DNA of 64,000 nucleotides from Asparagopsis taxiformis (GCA_030407315.1 JALQPE010002272.1:1-64000), one strand, 5' to 3'; positions 30,891 through 41,521 are shown, numbered from the stretch's first letter. Notes: generated by a model from the sequence alone, not told the origin. Made by a program: numbers and translations.

Positions 30891-32261
30891 TTACGGCGCA
30901 AGAGGCGGATACGCATTTTGCACAACACCGAGTAAACTTCTGCCTTGGTATTCGACTTGCGTGCGAGTATACTCACAAGGCGGTATGAATATGAACCGCC
31001 GCTGATCTTCGAGAGCGAGGCCAGCCCTTGTTCGCTTGTTCAAGTATTCAATGAAATCATCAAAACCGACTCTATCACTCTCCTCCTCTGGTTCAAAATA
31101 CAATACAGAGGCGTCTGGAAGCACAAATGTTTGCAGATGTAAAATATTAAAGCGCCTTTCAACGACTAGAATGTTAGGAAGGCCCGTTTCACTGAGCGGG
31201 GCGCCAGAAATTTGATGTGCAATTAGATTACAGATGAAGCGACCTGTTTTTTGCAAACGACAACGCCACTGCGATCGGCGATTAACTTCAGGATAGATGA
31301 GACGCCAACGGTTTGGTCCAGTGGGGTCAATGTTCTTGTCGATAAGCTTCCAGAGCTCTGGATCGGTGTCCAGCGATCTCCATTGTTTCAGGCAAAGGTT
31401 TTTCCATAACGGTTCTTCACATGCAAACTCATTCCAGCGGCGGCACACCTCACGAGCTCTCCCTAGATTATGACCATCTAAGAAACCAAAGATATGCTTT
31501 GCCAGTTCGTCCGGGATGAGCTTAAAACACTCATCGGATTTACGACGTCCAGCCACAATGTCGGCCTTGTGCGCCTTGTTAGCTGCTTGAATAGCTTCTT
31601 CTGCGGCGGCGGAATTCTGTAGCAACATAGTACGCAAATAATCACGAACAAAACTGGCAGAGCCGTTCTGTAAGGTCGGCTTGCTTGCAACATAGTCGAG
31701 CAGTTGTCGCAACTGAGCAACGACGGCAGGAACCGAGTCTGGAGCGAGCACTTCTGGGTCGTCCATATCCTTACAGCTAGAACTGCCGGCGTCCGAGTCT
31801 GCACTTGAACGCATGCGCTTATAACCTGCGCCGGGACTGCTCGGCGAGTCGAGGGTGACATCATAGAGACGCTGCGCGGTAGACATTTCGTCGTCGACTT
31901 GATGGTGATGGCGGAGATTATGCGGACTGTGGTGATGCATTTGATGTGGGGTTGAAGCGGTCTGAAGATGCGGTAGCGGGGGCTCTAGAGTTTGTAGGTT
32001 GTGATGTGCACGTCTAGGGGAGGAGATATTGAGCATAAGCGAGGCGGGTCGCTTACGAGAGTTGTTGGTCGAAGAGGGGAAGACGGTTGGAGCGGAGGAC
32101 GGTGCGGGCGGAGGGTATGTCGGGAAAGCGGAGCCGGCAACGGCGGCTGACGGAGTTGGGGAGGAAGGCCTCGAGGTTGAAGCGGACGGAGAAGCGGTGT
32201 TTGGCGGGTTGGAAGCGGATGCGGGTTGTTGTTGGTCAAAGGTATTAGTCGTCAGCGTCAT
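30891..32261 (-). CDS. F-box protein of the plant FBP7 type
   Basis: The protein is likely a substrate adaptor of an SCF ubiquitin ligase. From ATG 32261 it has 456 residues. The first 200 or so are Ser/Pro/Asn-rich and disordered. An F-box (LIPDELAKHIFGFLD through CRRWNEFACEEPLWK) lies at about 245-283. A conserved C-terminal domain follows with TGRFICNLIAHQ, GLPNILVVERRFN and the ending RFIFIPPCEYTRTQVEY. From memory this C-terminal block matches Arabidopsis FBP7-like F-box proteins, an assignment of moderate strength. The frame extends upstream to 32591, but only from a TTG and through a Pro/Thr/His-rich stretch that looks like a GC-rich 5' leader; the context of 32261 is preferred. It runs in the same direction as the GNL1-like gene upstream, about 0.9 kb away. 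Confidence 0.75.
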   Translation of the reverse strand: MTLTTNTFDQQQPASASNPPNTASPSASTSRPSSPTPSAAVAGSAFPTYPPPAPSSAPTVFPSSTNNSRKRPASLMLNISSPRRAHHNLQTLEPPLPHLQTASTPHQMHHHSPHNLRHHHQVDDEMSTAQRLYDVTLDSPSSPGAGYKRMRSSADSDAGSSSCKDMDDPEVLAPDSVPAVVAQLRQLLDYVASKPTLQNGSASFVRDYLRTMLLQNSAAAEEAIQAANKAHKADIVAGRRKSDECFKLIPDELAKHIFGFLDGHNLGRAREVCRRWNEFACEEPLWKNLCLKQWRSLDTDPELWKLIDKNIDPTGPNRWRLIYPEVNRRSQWRCRLQKTGRFICNLIAHQISGAPLSETGLPNILVVERRFNILHLQTFVLPDASVLYFEPEEESDRVGFDDFIEYLNKRTRAGLALEDQRRFIFIPPCEYTRTQVEYQGRSLLGVVQNAYPPLAP

Positions 32262-33184
32262 TAGTACATGACCCGGCGACGTGATCGGGGATGTGTTTGT
32301 TGGGAGAGATATGGGGCGGAGGCGCGACGGAGAAGAATTGATTGAAAGTGATGCAAGATGTACGCTGGTGTGACGACGATGAGGGTGGGTGCGTGCGCGG
32401 CGCGGGGTGGCGACGGACGAATGCAGACTGAAAGGGCGAGTGGTAGTGTACAGGGGACGGGGTGGGGCGAAGACGGGCAAACGGGGACGCGCGGCACAAA
32501 GCGCTGGAGCAGGTTGGTTGCAGAGGGACGGCGCGCGGGGGAGGGCGCGGGTAAACGTGGGTACGATGAGTGGATGGATGGGTGGATACAAGTGAAAAGG
32601 GACGTTGGGCAGGACGGACAGGGCGCGGTGTGGAGTGGTGTAGTTTGTAGCAACGGGTCAACGACACGATGAGGATGGGCGTGTGTGCAAGTCGGACGAG
32701 TTGGAGCGCGTCTTGGACTCAGTCGGTGGTGTTGGTGCAAACGACTGCTCGTGCACGGATTGCGAGTGATGTTGAAAACGACAGGACAGGCCAGTCATTG
32801 TGCTGGTGCGCACTGACTCACTGTATGACAACTATCGTACATGCGCATGGCCGTTGGTTGGTTGGTTGGCTGTGGAACGTGTTAAAACAGCCACGCAGTC
32901 TTTTGTCTCCCGACAGCCTGTCTTTCCATATCGCACTCGTTTTGGTCCACAGGAAGGCGCGCGCAGGCGGGAAAGTCACGACTCGCTGTGTAAGTTTCAA
33001 TTTTTTGAATTACTTTACGGCCCTTTGCGTTCCACGTGCAGCCAACCATGCGAAAACGTTTTCAAATTCATCATTTTTTTCCAAACTGTATTCTTCCTCA
33101 CCGCAGCGCCACGCCGCACCGCGCCAGCTTCCACTTTTTTTCAAGCATATGCATGCAACCCTTTATTCGCGACATTACATTCTA

Positions 33185-35080
33185 TCATACACCGAGCTCC
33201 TGCAACAGCGAAAACCCATTGCTCCTCGTTGTCTCCCAACTCTCCCCCGCGCTACTTTCATACTCGTCCCCAGCCAGAACCGCCCAAACCTGCTTCGACG
33301 CGCCGAGCACACTCGCTTCCAGATCGTCCGCAACGTCCAGCGTTTCCCCGTCCCCCACTTCATACCGCCCGTTGAACCCTTCCGGAACTGTAGCCAACAC
33401 CACCCGACCATCTAGTGCTAATCGCAGTATGCTGTTCGCCGCCCGAAACACATCCAGCCTCGCCGCCTTGGCTGTTCGAAATCCCCGCTTCATCGCCCAC
33501 GCTTCGCATATCTTCCACGCCGTCCATCCCTTTTCATCCAGGTGACGTTCTTCCTTCAATTCTTCCAGTTTCCCCAACTCGCTCTCCAGCTTGAGCGTTT
33601 CCACTAGCGCTACTCGCTCAGCTAGATACTTGATTGCCCCATACGGTTCTCGAACTTGCGCGATAGGGTACATTCCAGCCAGAATTTGTAGCTCCCGCGG
33701 TGCAAAGCCTGGGAAAACCAATCCCGGACAGTCGCATAGTCTTACAGACTCGGAAAGGAAAATTGTTTGAAGATGTTTGGTATGTCCGGGTGTACGGCTC
33801 GTACTCACCACCTTTTTTCGGAACACTCCATTAATCATACTCGACTTGCCAGCATTCGGATGACCTACAATACCAATCGTAATCATGTTTTCGCGCACAG
33901 AGTCCTCGTCCAACTCCGACTTGCTATCACTTTCGTGACTATCACTCCCACTTTCTTCCGCCTTCTTCAGCACCGCTTTTCTTTCAGCTCCCTCTGTTTT
34001 CGCGTTTTTCGGTCTTCTCCTGCGCTTCCGCTGCGCTTTGCCACCAGTTTCAGTTGCATTTTCTTTCTGCGCTCTATCAATAAATAGTTGCCCATTGTCG
34101 TCCTTAGCTCCAGTCTGTCCATGCGTTTCCGAGCGTCGAAGCGTTTCATGAAGAAAACTGAGATCCGCACCATCTTCATCCTCGTCCGATGAGCCAGCAT
34201 GACCGTCGAGACGTGCACGCCACTCTCCCAGATAAGCTTTCTTCTTCGGGTCTAGCTTGAGCGAGTCGACAGCGGCTAGCAACTGATCTGCGCCCCAAGC
34301 AGAAAGTTTCGAACGCGCCATTCTACGCTCCCGTTTACTCAGTAGTTCCGAGTTTTCCGCCGAAGGTGCAAGCTTGGCATCCGGAAATGAACTGAACAAC
34401 GCAATAGCCATACCGGGGTAGTTTTCTTCAAAATACTTTTTCCATGCTAACAAAACGTCAGCTGGAACCAGGTCGCACTTATTCAAAGCCAGAACCATAC
34501 CTTTCTTCAAATCATCAGTGACATAGTAATAAAGATCAGGAACAAAGTGCAAAGCAGGGAAGCGAATATCAGCGACGAGCACCAGGACATCGGAGCGCTC
34601 AATAACCCGCCAGAGCTGTCGCCAAGTCTCAATATTTTGTTCAAAGTAGGCAGCCGACGGGTCGTTGCGCTGCACTGAGCGCATCCAAGTACGAAAAGCT
34701 TCAAGTTCGCGGGCCTCGAGCTCGGCAAGGGTGTCTGAATATTTCCACGGGGGGCGTCGAGGCATGGCGAAACGGGGGTCGGGATAGGGGCGCACGGAGG
34801 AAATGGACATTGTGCGGTCGGCGAGACGCGCATGAGTGGAGATGGGGGCATGGGCGAGTGCACGGGCCTGTATGCGCGACTGCTCAGTGTCGGCAGCAAA
34901 GGTGAGCTTGTAGCGTTGGGATGGCGTCTGATGGGATGGGGAGGAGGAAGAGGGCTTGCGATTTCGCGACGAATTTGCAGATGATGGCGACGATGGCGTC
35001 ACGGATGGATTTGCAGAGGCCTGGCGCTTGCGACGGAGCTGTTCGCGTTTGGCCTTTGCGGAGAAGGGTTTCTTGCCCAT
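33185..35080 (-). CDS. GNL1: GNL1/MMR1-type circularly permuted GTPase
   Basis: This is a GTPase of the YlqF/YawG group with permuted G motifs, related to nucleolar and cytosolic ribosome-assembly GTPases. From ATG 35080 it has 631 residues, close to animal GNL1. The start MGKKPFSAKAKREQLRRKRQ is the conserved basic N-terminus of that family. RPPWKY and the block ETWRQLWRVIERSDVLVLVA (about 145-165) are also typical. The G4 motif NKCD lies at about 198, ahead of G1 GHPNAGKSS (about 404) and G3 DCPG (about 447), the diagnostic permuted order. An acidic, charged insert (about 290-390) separates the halves. The upstream frame to 35302 begins with GTG and is not needed. There are no introns or breaks. 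The 680-bp space to the divergent gene at 35758 must hold both promoters. Confidence 0.9.
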   Translation of the reverse strand: MGKKPFSAKAKREQLRRKRQASANPSVTPSSPSSANSSRNRKPSSSSPSHQTPSQRYKLTFAADTEQSRIQARALAHAPISTHARLADRTMSISSVRPYPDPRFAMPRRPPWKYSDTLAELEARELEAFRTWMRSVQRNDPSAAYFEQNIETWRQLWRVIERSDVLVLVADIRFPALHFVPDLYYYVTDDLKKGMVLALNKCDLVPADVLLAWKKYFEENYPGMAIALFSSFPDAKLAPSAENSELLSKRERRMARSKLSAWGADQLLAAVDSLKLDPKKKAYLGEWRARLDGHAGSSDEDEDGADLSFLHETLRRSETHGQTGAKDDNGQLFIDRAQKENATETGGKAQRKRRRRPKNAKTEGAERKAVLKKAEESGSDSHESDSKSELDEDSVRENMITIGIVGHPNAGKSSMINGVFRKKVVSTSRTPGHTKHLQTIFLSESVRLCDCPGLVFPGFAPRELQILAGMYPIAQVREPYGAIKYLAERVALVETLKLESELGKLEELKEERHLDEKGWTAWKICEAWAMKRGFRTAKAARLDVFRAANSILRLALDGRVVLATVPEGFNGRYEVGDGETLDVADDLEASVLGASKQVWAVLAGDEYESSAGESWETTRSNGFSLLQELGV

Positions 35081-35757
35081 CGTGAGATAGGCGGTTTGGA
35101 GCGGGAGAGGTAATTCGCTGTGGGCTGTAGTTTGATGGCGGTGGCGGACGGTCGGTCGGTCGGTCGCGCGTGCGTGCGTCTGGACAGTGGCACGGAGGTT
35201 GCCAACCGGCATCACACGCATCACCAGTAGCAATGTTACAATCCACACGGTCGGTGGCAGTGTGACCCAAATTTTAAATGAGAAAAAGATTGCAGTAGAC
35301 ATCCATACACCGTAACGCTTATGTCACGCACTGTAAGCAAACTATGTGATGTTGCCTTGAGATCGGATCTCGACATTTTTGTCAAAAAATGCTGTCCGCC
35401 CATGTTCGCACGTTTGATTGGTCAATCCGCGATGGGTCGCTTGTCCCCTTCACCGAAACGCACGACGGTTCTTTCCCACTGCACTGATATTGTGCTGACA
35501 TCATGGACACGTGTAATAATTGAGACAGCCGTATCTGAATTGTTTTCGTGAGTTGGACAGCCTGGCGTCCAGAAATAAATCGACGTTCCATAACATTTTG
35601 TCGATCCAAACTTATTCAATATTTTCTGCAATTGCAAATTTTTTCGGCCGCTTTCATATCGCCATATCGAAAAATTTCAAGTCCACGCCCGTCGTTAAAT
35701 GTTCTCCCCGACGTTGTTCGCTTCCCTCTGACGATTCCAAAACCTGTTCAAATTAAC

Positions 35758-36240
35758 ATGAAGGCAACCGCTGTAATCCAACGCGCCAGTCAAGCGATCG
35801 CCAACTCCAATTCATCGCGTCTCGTCGAGGAGGCTGCGAAACGCATATCGGCTGCAGACATGAAAAAGCGACCGCGAGGCCTGCGAAAATATGCAAACTT
35901 GATGGTTGTTGGGGTGGCATCAGTGATTGCCACCAATTCGTTGCAAAGAAGATATGAACACGACGAGTACAAAAGCCTTGCCGAAGCGCGTCTGGAACGC
36001 ATGCAGAAAGAGCGCGACGAGGCACGGCAGGCATTGGCCGATCTGCGTACCGCTCTTGTCGATTCTAGTGCTGAAGGCGTTACAGCTGTTGATGCAATTC
36101 GAGCGAGGGGTCAGGCCGGTTTCGACAGAAAGGTCGAGGTTCTTCAACAGTGGATCCAATCATCGTTTACTATTGTTGCACGCGATGATTCTGCGCAAGA
36201 CACAGACAATAGCACTGACGTCAAACCGAAGCTCGTGTGA
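35758..36240 (+). CDS. small membrane-anchored coiled-coil protein
   Basis: A 160-residue protein from ATG 35758; the frame is open upstream but the context and composition change there. Residues about 1-30 are amphipathic with Ala, Ser, Arg and few acids, possibly a mitochondrial or plastid targeting helix. One hydrophobic stretch (YANLMVVGVASVIATN, about 47-62) could span a membrane. It is followed by a strongly charged helix rich in Arg, Glu and Ala (about 66-100) that should form a coiled coil. The family is not recognised. It converges on the next gene, with 150 bp between the stops. Confidence 0.6.
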   Translation: MKATAVIQRASQAIANSNSSRLVEEAAKRISAADMKKRPRGLRKYANLMVVGVASVIATNSLQRRYEHDEYKSLAEARLERMQKERDEARQALADLRTALVDSSAEGVTAVDAIRARGQAGFDRKVEVLQQWIQSSFTIVARDDSAQDTDNSTDVKPKLV

Positions 36241-36390
36241 TTGCAGTGCATATATTGATATAGAGCTGTTGAGTTTTAAGATATGTAAATTGGTTCAGTC
36301 CGATAGATATCGATTTTTATTTTACAAGAACGATCCATACAACGCAATGTGTGTTCTAGCCAGCGCAACTGCTTCACCCAAGTAGATATC

Positions 36391-36807
36391 TCAGGTGTTG
36401 CTGCGGGAGTTGGTAGTAGGCTGTTCCTTTTGAGCTGAAGCCAATTTATCCTTTTCCATTAGTTTGGGATGCCACATGACGCCAGGTAATTTGAGTTGAT
36501 TCTTTTTGTATTTCGCATTGGGATCATCGCTTGAATCGCCAGATTGAGGCTTGATGCTATCAAACATGACTGCGAGAGCATTCTTGCTATGGCTGGCATA
36601 TCGGGCTGATTCTTTATCCTTCTTGATCACGTTCTCAATTTGTTGCTTTGACGCTTCCGATGATGTTGACGTCGCCATCTGAGTGGCTTTCCCGACAGCA
36701 TAACCTCCGGCTGTCGTAACTGCAACAAAAGTAAGCATGATTCGCGGGTTTCGTGTTGCAGACACAATTGCGCGCCAAAGCGCAGATTTTTCGTACAGGA
36801 GAGCCAT
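36391..36807 (-). CDS. small single-span membrane protein
   Basis: A 138-residue basic protein beginning at a true ATG. One transmembrane-like segment (IMLTFVAVTTAGGYAVG, about 23-39) follows a short, positively charged N-terminus, a pattern often seen in inner-membrane proteins of mitochondria. The middle is Ser/Lys-rich. The C-terminal third has a LKLPGVMWHPKLM motif that looks conserved, but I cannot assign a family. It is divergent from the SLX1 gene with 333 bp between starts, so the two may share a promoter region. Length, clean ATG and lack of breaks argue for a real gene. Confidence 0.6.
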   Translation of the reverse strand: MALLYEKSALWRAIVSATRNPRIMLTFVAVTTAGGYAVGKATQMATSTSSEASKQQIENVIKKDKESARYASHSKNALAVMFDSIKPQSGDSSDDPNAKYKKNQLKLPGVMWHPKLMEKDKLASAQKEQPTTNSRSNT

Positions 36808-37140
36808 GATGAGTCACACAGGAGCAGGAGACGTTGGCGAGGCAGTGTTGTAGGTATCACATCACTCAATTGTAGCGGACATAACTTCGCAGGCGCTGTC
36901 CAGTTGTTCACCTCAGAAAATTTCTCGATTTGGCCTTGAAAGCATGGTGCTTACAGCTATTTGACACGTGTATGACACGTACACGTGGTACAGTATGTCA
37001 GCATCGGCTCGGCTCGGCTCTGCTCGGCTTGGCATTGAATTTGAATTGGGCAATCATCCAATGCGGATGGCGTACTCTACCGCTCCGTGAAGTATCGGTA
37101 CCTTTCAACAATGTGTCAAGCTTGACATTCAACTCCACAA

Positions 37141-38049
37141 ATGTCACAGTCTAGCTCATCTGCATCGTCTCAATCCGAAACGCACAGCCAGGAAACATCT
37201 CATTCCGAAGCTGCCGACGTCGCCGGCTCTCAGCGCTTTCTCGGCTGCTACTTGCTGGTATCCCGTTCCAAGCTGCCAGCCGCAGTTGGCAAGACCTATG
37301 TTGGCTTCACGGTCGATCCACCACGTCGAATAAAGCAGCACAATGGCATAACCAAAAGCGGCGGAGCTAGACGAACCAGCAAACATCGTCCGTGGGATAT
37401 GGTGGCAGTGATACATGGCTTTCGTACAAAAACACAAGCTTTACAGTTTGAATGGGCGTGGCAACACCCTTTTAAATGTAACGCTCTGCAACTACACTTT
37501 GATCGACCCGATGCGATGGCATTGCCATCTGGGAAACGCAACTCCGTATTTGGACGCTTGAAAAGTCTTTCCGCACTAGTCTCTATTCCCCCGTGGTCAT
37601 TCTGCCCGTTGACTTTGACGATTTGCGCGCCACGCCAACATTGGGATGAATTTTCAATACAGTCGCTGACTTTCCCCAAACCATTTCGTGTTACATTCAG
37701 CGCTCTTGATACCCTCTGTGCTTCGGTTGCTTCGTACGACTATCGGCATCCATGCGACTCGGTGATGCCACGTCAATTACCAAATAAAGACAGTGGTTGT
37801 TTTCTATGTAAGCAGCCAGTTGAATATCCTAACCTTTCATCTTCTCGTTCATCTAGAAAATTGACTCATTGTGCACACTGTGGCGCCATTTCCCATCTGG
37901 CCTGTATGGCGACTTGTCGCATCGCAACCGAAATCAACGCGGCTGAACGACTACTGCCGGTTGAAGTGCAGTGTAAACTGTGCAAAGGTTTGATGCACTG
38001 GTCGAGAGTGGTTCGTTTGTCACGCGCTTTGGAAAGTGATGATGATTAA
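37141..38049 (+). CDS. SLX1: SLX1 structure-specific endonuclease subunit
   Basis: SLX1 is the catalytic GIY-YIG nuclease that, with the scaffold SLX4, cuts branched DNA such as flaps and Holliday junctions during repair. The 302-residue length fits the family (about 275-305). The GIY-YIG domain starts at GCYLLV (about 34) and TYVGFTVDPPRRIKQHNG (about 53-70), which holds the catalytic Arg. A conserved EWAWQHP segment lies near 107. The C-terminus has the SLX1-type RING/PHD-like zinc domain with CFLCKQP (about 219), CAHC, HLAC and CKLCK (to about 286). The start is a true ATG preceded by an A/C-rich leader. It is convergent with RFC5, 96 bp between stops. Confidence 0.92.
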   Translation: MSQSSSSASSQSETHSQETSHSEAADVAGSQRFLGCYLLVSRSKLPAAVGKTYVGFTVDPPRRIKQHNGITKSGGARRTSKHRPWDMVAVIHGFRTKTQALQFEWAWQHPFKCNALQLHFDRPDAMALPSGKRNSVFGRLKSLSALVSIPPWSFCPLTLTICAPRQHWDEFSIQSLTFPKPFRVTFSALDTLCASVASYDYRHPCDSVMPRQLPNKDSGCFLCKQPVEYPNLSSSRSSRKLTHCAHCGAISHLACMATCRIATEINAAERLLPVEVQCKLCKGLMHWSRVVRLSRALESDDD

Positions 38050-38145
38050 TTGACGTGCAATAGACTTGCACTGCATGTGACAACCCGCTGCAAAGGAAGA
38101 GACCGCGTCCCCAAACAGTACACATTCTGTTACATTTGTTCAGCA

Positions 38146-39252
38146 TCAAGATGCCATAGCATCAAATGCGACAGCGGAGGCAAATTTGCAACATCCCACA
38201 AGCGCAGCCAAGTTCATCTTCTCCGATCCACCAACAGACAAACGATGTTCAATGTTGGCCAATGCTTCATACACATACATTTTTGCTGTGCGGGGGAGTT
38301 CAGAGTTAGTGACATGCGGAAGGAGCTCGCTCACGATATCATTCAGAGCGAGTCCCTTGTCCGTTTTCAGGGATCTGACTTTTGAGCAACAGGTTGTATA
38401 GTCATCCTGCATAAGCCACTCCCAAAGTACCTTGATATCACTGGGATGAGGGGCGCCTGTATTGGTATACACAGAATCTGCAGTAACAGAGGGTGAGCCG
38501 GTTGCAATGGCAGCCATATGACTTGATTGCAAGACATTGATAATGCGTCGCATATCACCCTTGCCAAGATCAAGCAAGGCGTCCAGGCCATCTGGCTGGA
38601 GGTCGACGCCTTCCAATTTGGCAATTTCAGAGACGCGGAGACGGACATCTTGAGCTGGCAACGGACCGAATCTGAATTTTGTGCAACGTGATTGTAGAGC
38701 TGGGATGATTTTGTTCACATAGTTGCAAATAATACAGAATCTTGTGTTTGCTGCATACTTCTCAACCACTCGACGTAATGCCATTTGAGCAGCAGATGTC
38801 ATTGCGTCAGCTTCGTCGAGAATGATCAATTTGACACCGGAAGAGAATATGCGGCGAGTTGAAGCAAAGTCTCGTATTTGTTCGCGGACAACATTGATTC
38901 CGCGGTCATCAGAAGCGTTGAGTTCGAGAACCATTGCTTTAAAGGATGAACCGTACATCTGCTTTGCACAAGCGAGAATAGTTGAGGTTTTGCCAGTACC
39001 TGGTGGACCACAGAATAATAGATGCGGAAGACGATTATTGGAGATCAAGGTTTGAAGGGTTGCGATGATCTCCTGATGAGACAGTAATTGATCAAGACCA
39101 GCTGGTCGATATTTCTCAATCCACATCAGGGTGTTTGTCGATTGGGGCTTGGATGGCAGTTTTGATTTTTCCGCTTCTGTCTTGGAGGGCTGTGGCTTTT
39201 CCACTGGCTCTATCTCCATGACATCGGGTTCTTCTGAGGCGGGGGGTGACAT
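38146..39252 (-). CDS. RFC5: replication factor C subunit 5 (yeast Rfc3)
   Basis: A small subunit of the clamp loader that places PCNA on primed DNA. The 368-residue protein starts at ATG 39252; an upstream GTG at 39270 is not needed. After an acidic, Pro/Ser-rich N-terminus come WIEKYRP (about 37), Walker A GPPGTGKTS (about 80), LNASDDRGI (about 105), Walker B LIILDEADAM (about 140) and the arginine-finger SRC motif LQSRCTKFRFGPL (about 183). ICNYVNKIIPALQSRC is characteristic of RFC5/Rfc3 rather than RFC2 or RFC4. The C-terminal collar region is intact. There are no introns. The next gene upstream, glutaredoxin, runs in the same direction 410 bp away. Confidence 0.92.
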   Translation of the reverse strand: MSPPASEEPDVMEIEPVEKPQPSKTEAEKSKLPSKPQSTNTLMWIEKYRPAGLDQLLSHQEIIATLQTLISNNRLPHLLFCGPPGTGKTSTILACAKQMYGSSFKAMVLELNASDDRGINVVREQIRDFASTRRIFSSGVKLIILDEADAMTSAAQMALRRVVEKYAANTRFCIICNYVNKIIPALQSRCTKFRFGPLPAQDVRLRVSEIAKLEGVDLQPDGLDALLDLGKGDMRRIINVLQSSHMAAIATGSPSVTADSVYTNTGAPHPSDIKVLWEWLMQDDYTTCCSKVRSLKTDKGLALNDIVSELLPHVTNSELPRTAKMYVYEALANIEHRLSVGGSEKMNLAALVGCCKFASAVAFDAMAS

Positions 39253-39663
39253 TTTGAGGATCGTGAGCACTGTTGTAAAAAAGTTGAGCTTTCGTTGGTG
39301 CGACCGGGACAGGATGTTGAGCGAAGGAGGGTCGAATTAAGGGTGGATCACGCTGTGTACGAAGCGTTCAGAAAAGGTTGTTGAGCTTCGGGTTGGCGAA
39401 ATTTTATTTGTAATTTAATAACCTATTCGATTTCCCGCCAACTGCACTCGTGGACAACGAAGGGTATGGGCTTGGTCTCTGGAAATGTATAGCGTACCCA
39501 TGCGAATGCTCACGCGATAAATCCTCTGACCATCCCTCTCCGATCACAAGTTCCTAACCTTAGTATAGCGGAGATGACGGTGTGCGCTGCAGTTGTTGGT
39601 TCATCTGTTCCTTCAGACGACATTGTACTCAATGGCAGTTTGTGACAACAACATACGACAGTG

Positions 39664-40168
39664 TCATTTACTATCCTCGTTATTGTCTAGAGAAGAGTCA
39701 GTAAACACGCAGCGTCCAATCTTCATGAGGGCCATCCGCAGAGCTCCCGATCTTGCATACGCGACCGTCTCTGTTGCGCCACCAATCAAAACTTTGTCCA
39801 CGAATACACGCGGTACAGTTGCTTCGCCCGTCATTCGTTGTAACACGACTTGAACCTCTTTTGCCACTTCCGTGGGCAACGAGCCGTCATCCAATTCAAT
39901 AACTGCTGCGCCAGGTACAGTACATCCTGCAGTTTTCAAACGGTGTGTTTCCTGTGATAGCGTTCTTTTCGCTGCTTCGCAATATCCGCATGTGGTCTTA
40001 CTGAACACCTGCAAGAACACAGTTTCACACAAAAAATGTCAGTATGCCAAAACTTCCAATGCTGTCTTGGTGATATGTTAAGCGTACCACTACCTTATTT
40101 TCCTCAATTGCTTTCTCTACGATATCCTCCGCCACGCTGAGGGCAGGTTTCGTAGCAGTGTTTCCCAT
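39664..40168 (-). CDS. glutaredoxin, dithiol type, one intron
   Basis: A small thiol-disulfide oxidoreductase that uses glutathione. The coding exons on the minus strand are 40168-40088 and 40008-39664, giving 141 residues. The 79-bp intron (40087-40009) has GTACGC and TTGCAG ends and restores ENKVVVFSKTTCGYC across the junction, with the CGYC active site at about 35-38. TVPRVFVDKVLIGGATET near the C-terminus carries the cis-proline and glutathione-binding loop of class I glutaredoxins. Without the intron the two halves lie in different frames, which is strong evidence for splicing. A TNTATKPAL-like N-terminus without a clear transit peptide suggests a cytosolic protein. It is divergent from the FMN hydrolase gene, 319 bp between starts. 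Confidence 0.9.
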
Positions 40169-40487
40169 TGTACGACAAAGCAACAGCGCTATGTTAACTA
40201 AATTGGGTCGAGTACATGCAACAAATTTATCCACTGATACAAACGCCGATATCATACATACAGTATATGGGACACTTGTAGGTACGAGGTCACTGGCAGA
40301 TAAATTAAACTGCGTCTCTGATGCGAGTACAACCCCAGCGTTTCCTTCATCCTTCCAATTGCCTTTCTCGCGCAATTTCTCACCAATCACAATCACAACC
40401 CTGCAGCTGTATCACTTGGTCGATTGGTTTACAGCTACTCTTTAACCGCAGAATACCATTTCAGTAGTGACAACCTTCACGTCCGGT

Positions 40488-41213
40488 ATGGTGCTGAGCA
40501 TAGCCTTCGCAGTTGTCGGCGTTCCAAATTCCCGAGCGTACCGTCGTCGTACAATGACATGTCGCATCACACGTACACCAGTAGCTCCGGTTCTCATTAC
40601 CGATATTTTGGATACAATTGTAGTTGACCCTTTCTTCAATGGAATGGCATCCCATTTCGGCTTTAGTCAGTTTGATGCCTTTCTCAAAGCCAAGACGCCG
40701 AACTTATGGATCCAATTTGAAAGGGGGGAAATAGAAGAGAATATGCTTGCCGATAACTTCTTCCGAGACGGCCGAAAGATTGATGTCGATGCGCTTAAAC
40801 AATTTCTCAAAAACAGTTACCATCTCGTGCCTGGCGTAGATGACATGCTGTTCGCTCTCAGAGGTGCTGGAATTGAAATTCATGCCTGCACAAACTATCC
40901 TATCTGGGCTGATTTGGTCGAAGATGCTCTGCAGCTTGAGAGCACTTTCGGACTCAAGTGGACGTTTGTGAGTGCAAGAGAAGGCTGTCGGAAACCAGAA
41001 AAACGCGCTTATCTGCGAACAGCAGAGAAAGCCCAGGTCGACGCTTCAGACTGCATTCTTCTTGACGACAAAAAGGTAAATTGTGACGGAGCCATTGAGG
41101 CCGGGTACAGGACCGCGATTCATTTCCAAAACGCCAATCAAGCGATGGAGCAACTTGAGAAAGTCTACGCTGACGCCGGCGTTACTTTGCAGTTCAATTC
41201 ATCTTGCAGTTAA
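40488..41213 (+). CDS. FMN hydrolase of the plastid FHY1 type (HAD superfamily)
   Basis: A haloacid-dehalogenase-family phosphatase that probably converts FMN to riboflavin. From ATG 40488 it has 241 residues. The first 35 are hydrophobic then Arg/Thr/Ser-rich with no acids, consistent with a plastid transit peptide. Motif I is ITDILDTIV (about 36-44): the second Asp of the usual D-x-D is replaced by Leu, with Asp one position later, as I recall for plant FHY1. TNYPIW carries the motif II Thr (about 143); CRKPEKRAY gives the motif III Lys; LLDDKKVN gives motif IV. FFNGMASHFG and the WIQFERGEIEE block are also plant-like. It is convergent with the PP2A subunit gene, about 310 bp between stops. 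Confidence 0.82.
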   Translation: MVLSIAFAVVGVPNSRAYRRRTMTCRITRTPVAPVLITDILDTIVVDPFFNGMASHFGFSQFDAFLKAKTPNLWIQFERGEIEENMLADNFFRDGRKIDVDALKQFLKNSYHLVPGVDDMLFALRGAGIEIHACTNYPIWADLVEDALQLESTFGLKWTFVSAREGCRKPEKRAYLRTAEKAQVDASDCILLDDKKVNCDGAIEAGYRTAIHFQNANQAMEQLEKVYADAGVTLQFNSSCS

Positions 41214-41521
41214 ATTTACTATCTGTGGAGAACACGCTTTTGCTCAGGTTGACACACTTTACATTAAGCCGATTTCCTCTAAGAGTAGGCTATATTCAAG
41301 GGCCATGTTGTCACAATTCGGCGAGGCATATTGCAGACTTGTTAACTGCACATAACTCTTCAGGATGACATACATATGTTAGCCTTGAGGTTGCAACAAC
41401 ATTGTGTTAATTGTAAGTACAAAATACGTCCAGTTCGGTACATACTTAGTTTGCAACGCAAACTCGTGACACATCCCCCGTGCACCGAGATATTTGCAAT
41501 CGTTATGTACCCTGGCGTAGA

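Noticed and set aside
32261..32740. Pro/Arg/His-rich frames on both strands near the F-box gene start
   Set aside because: They arise from GC-rich leader sequence; they lack motifs and overlap each other in several frames.
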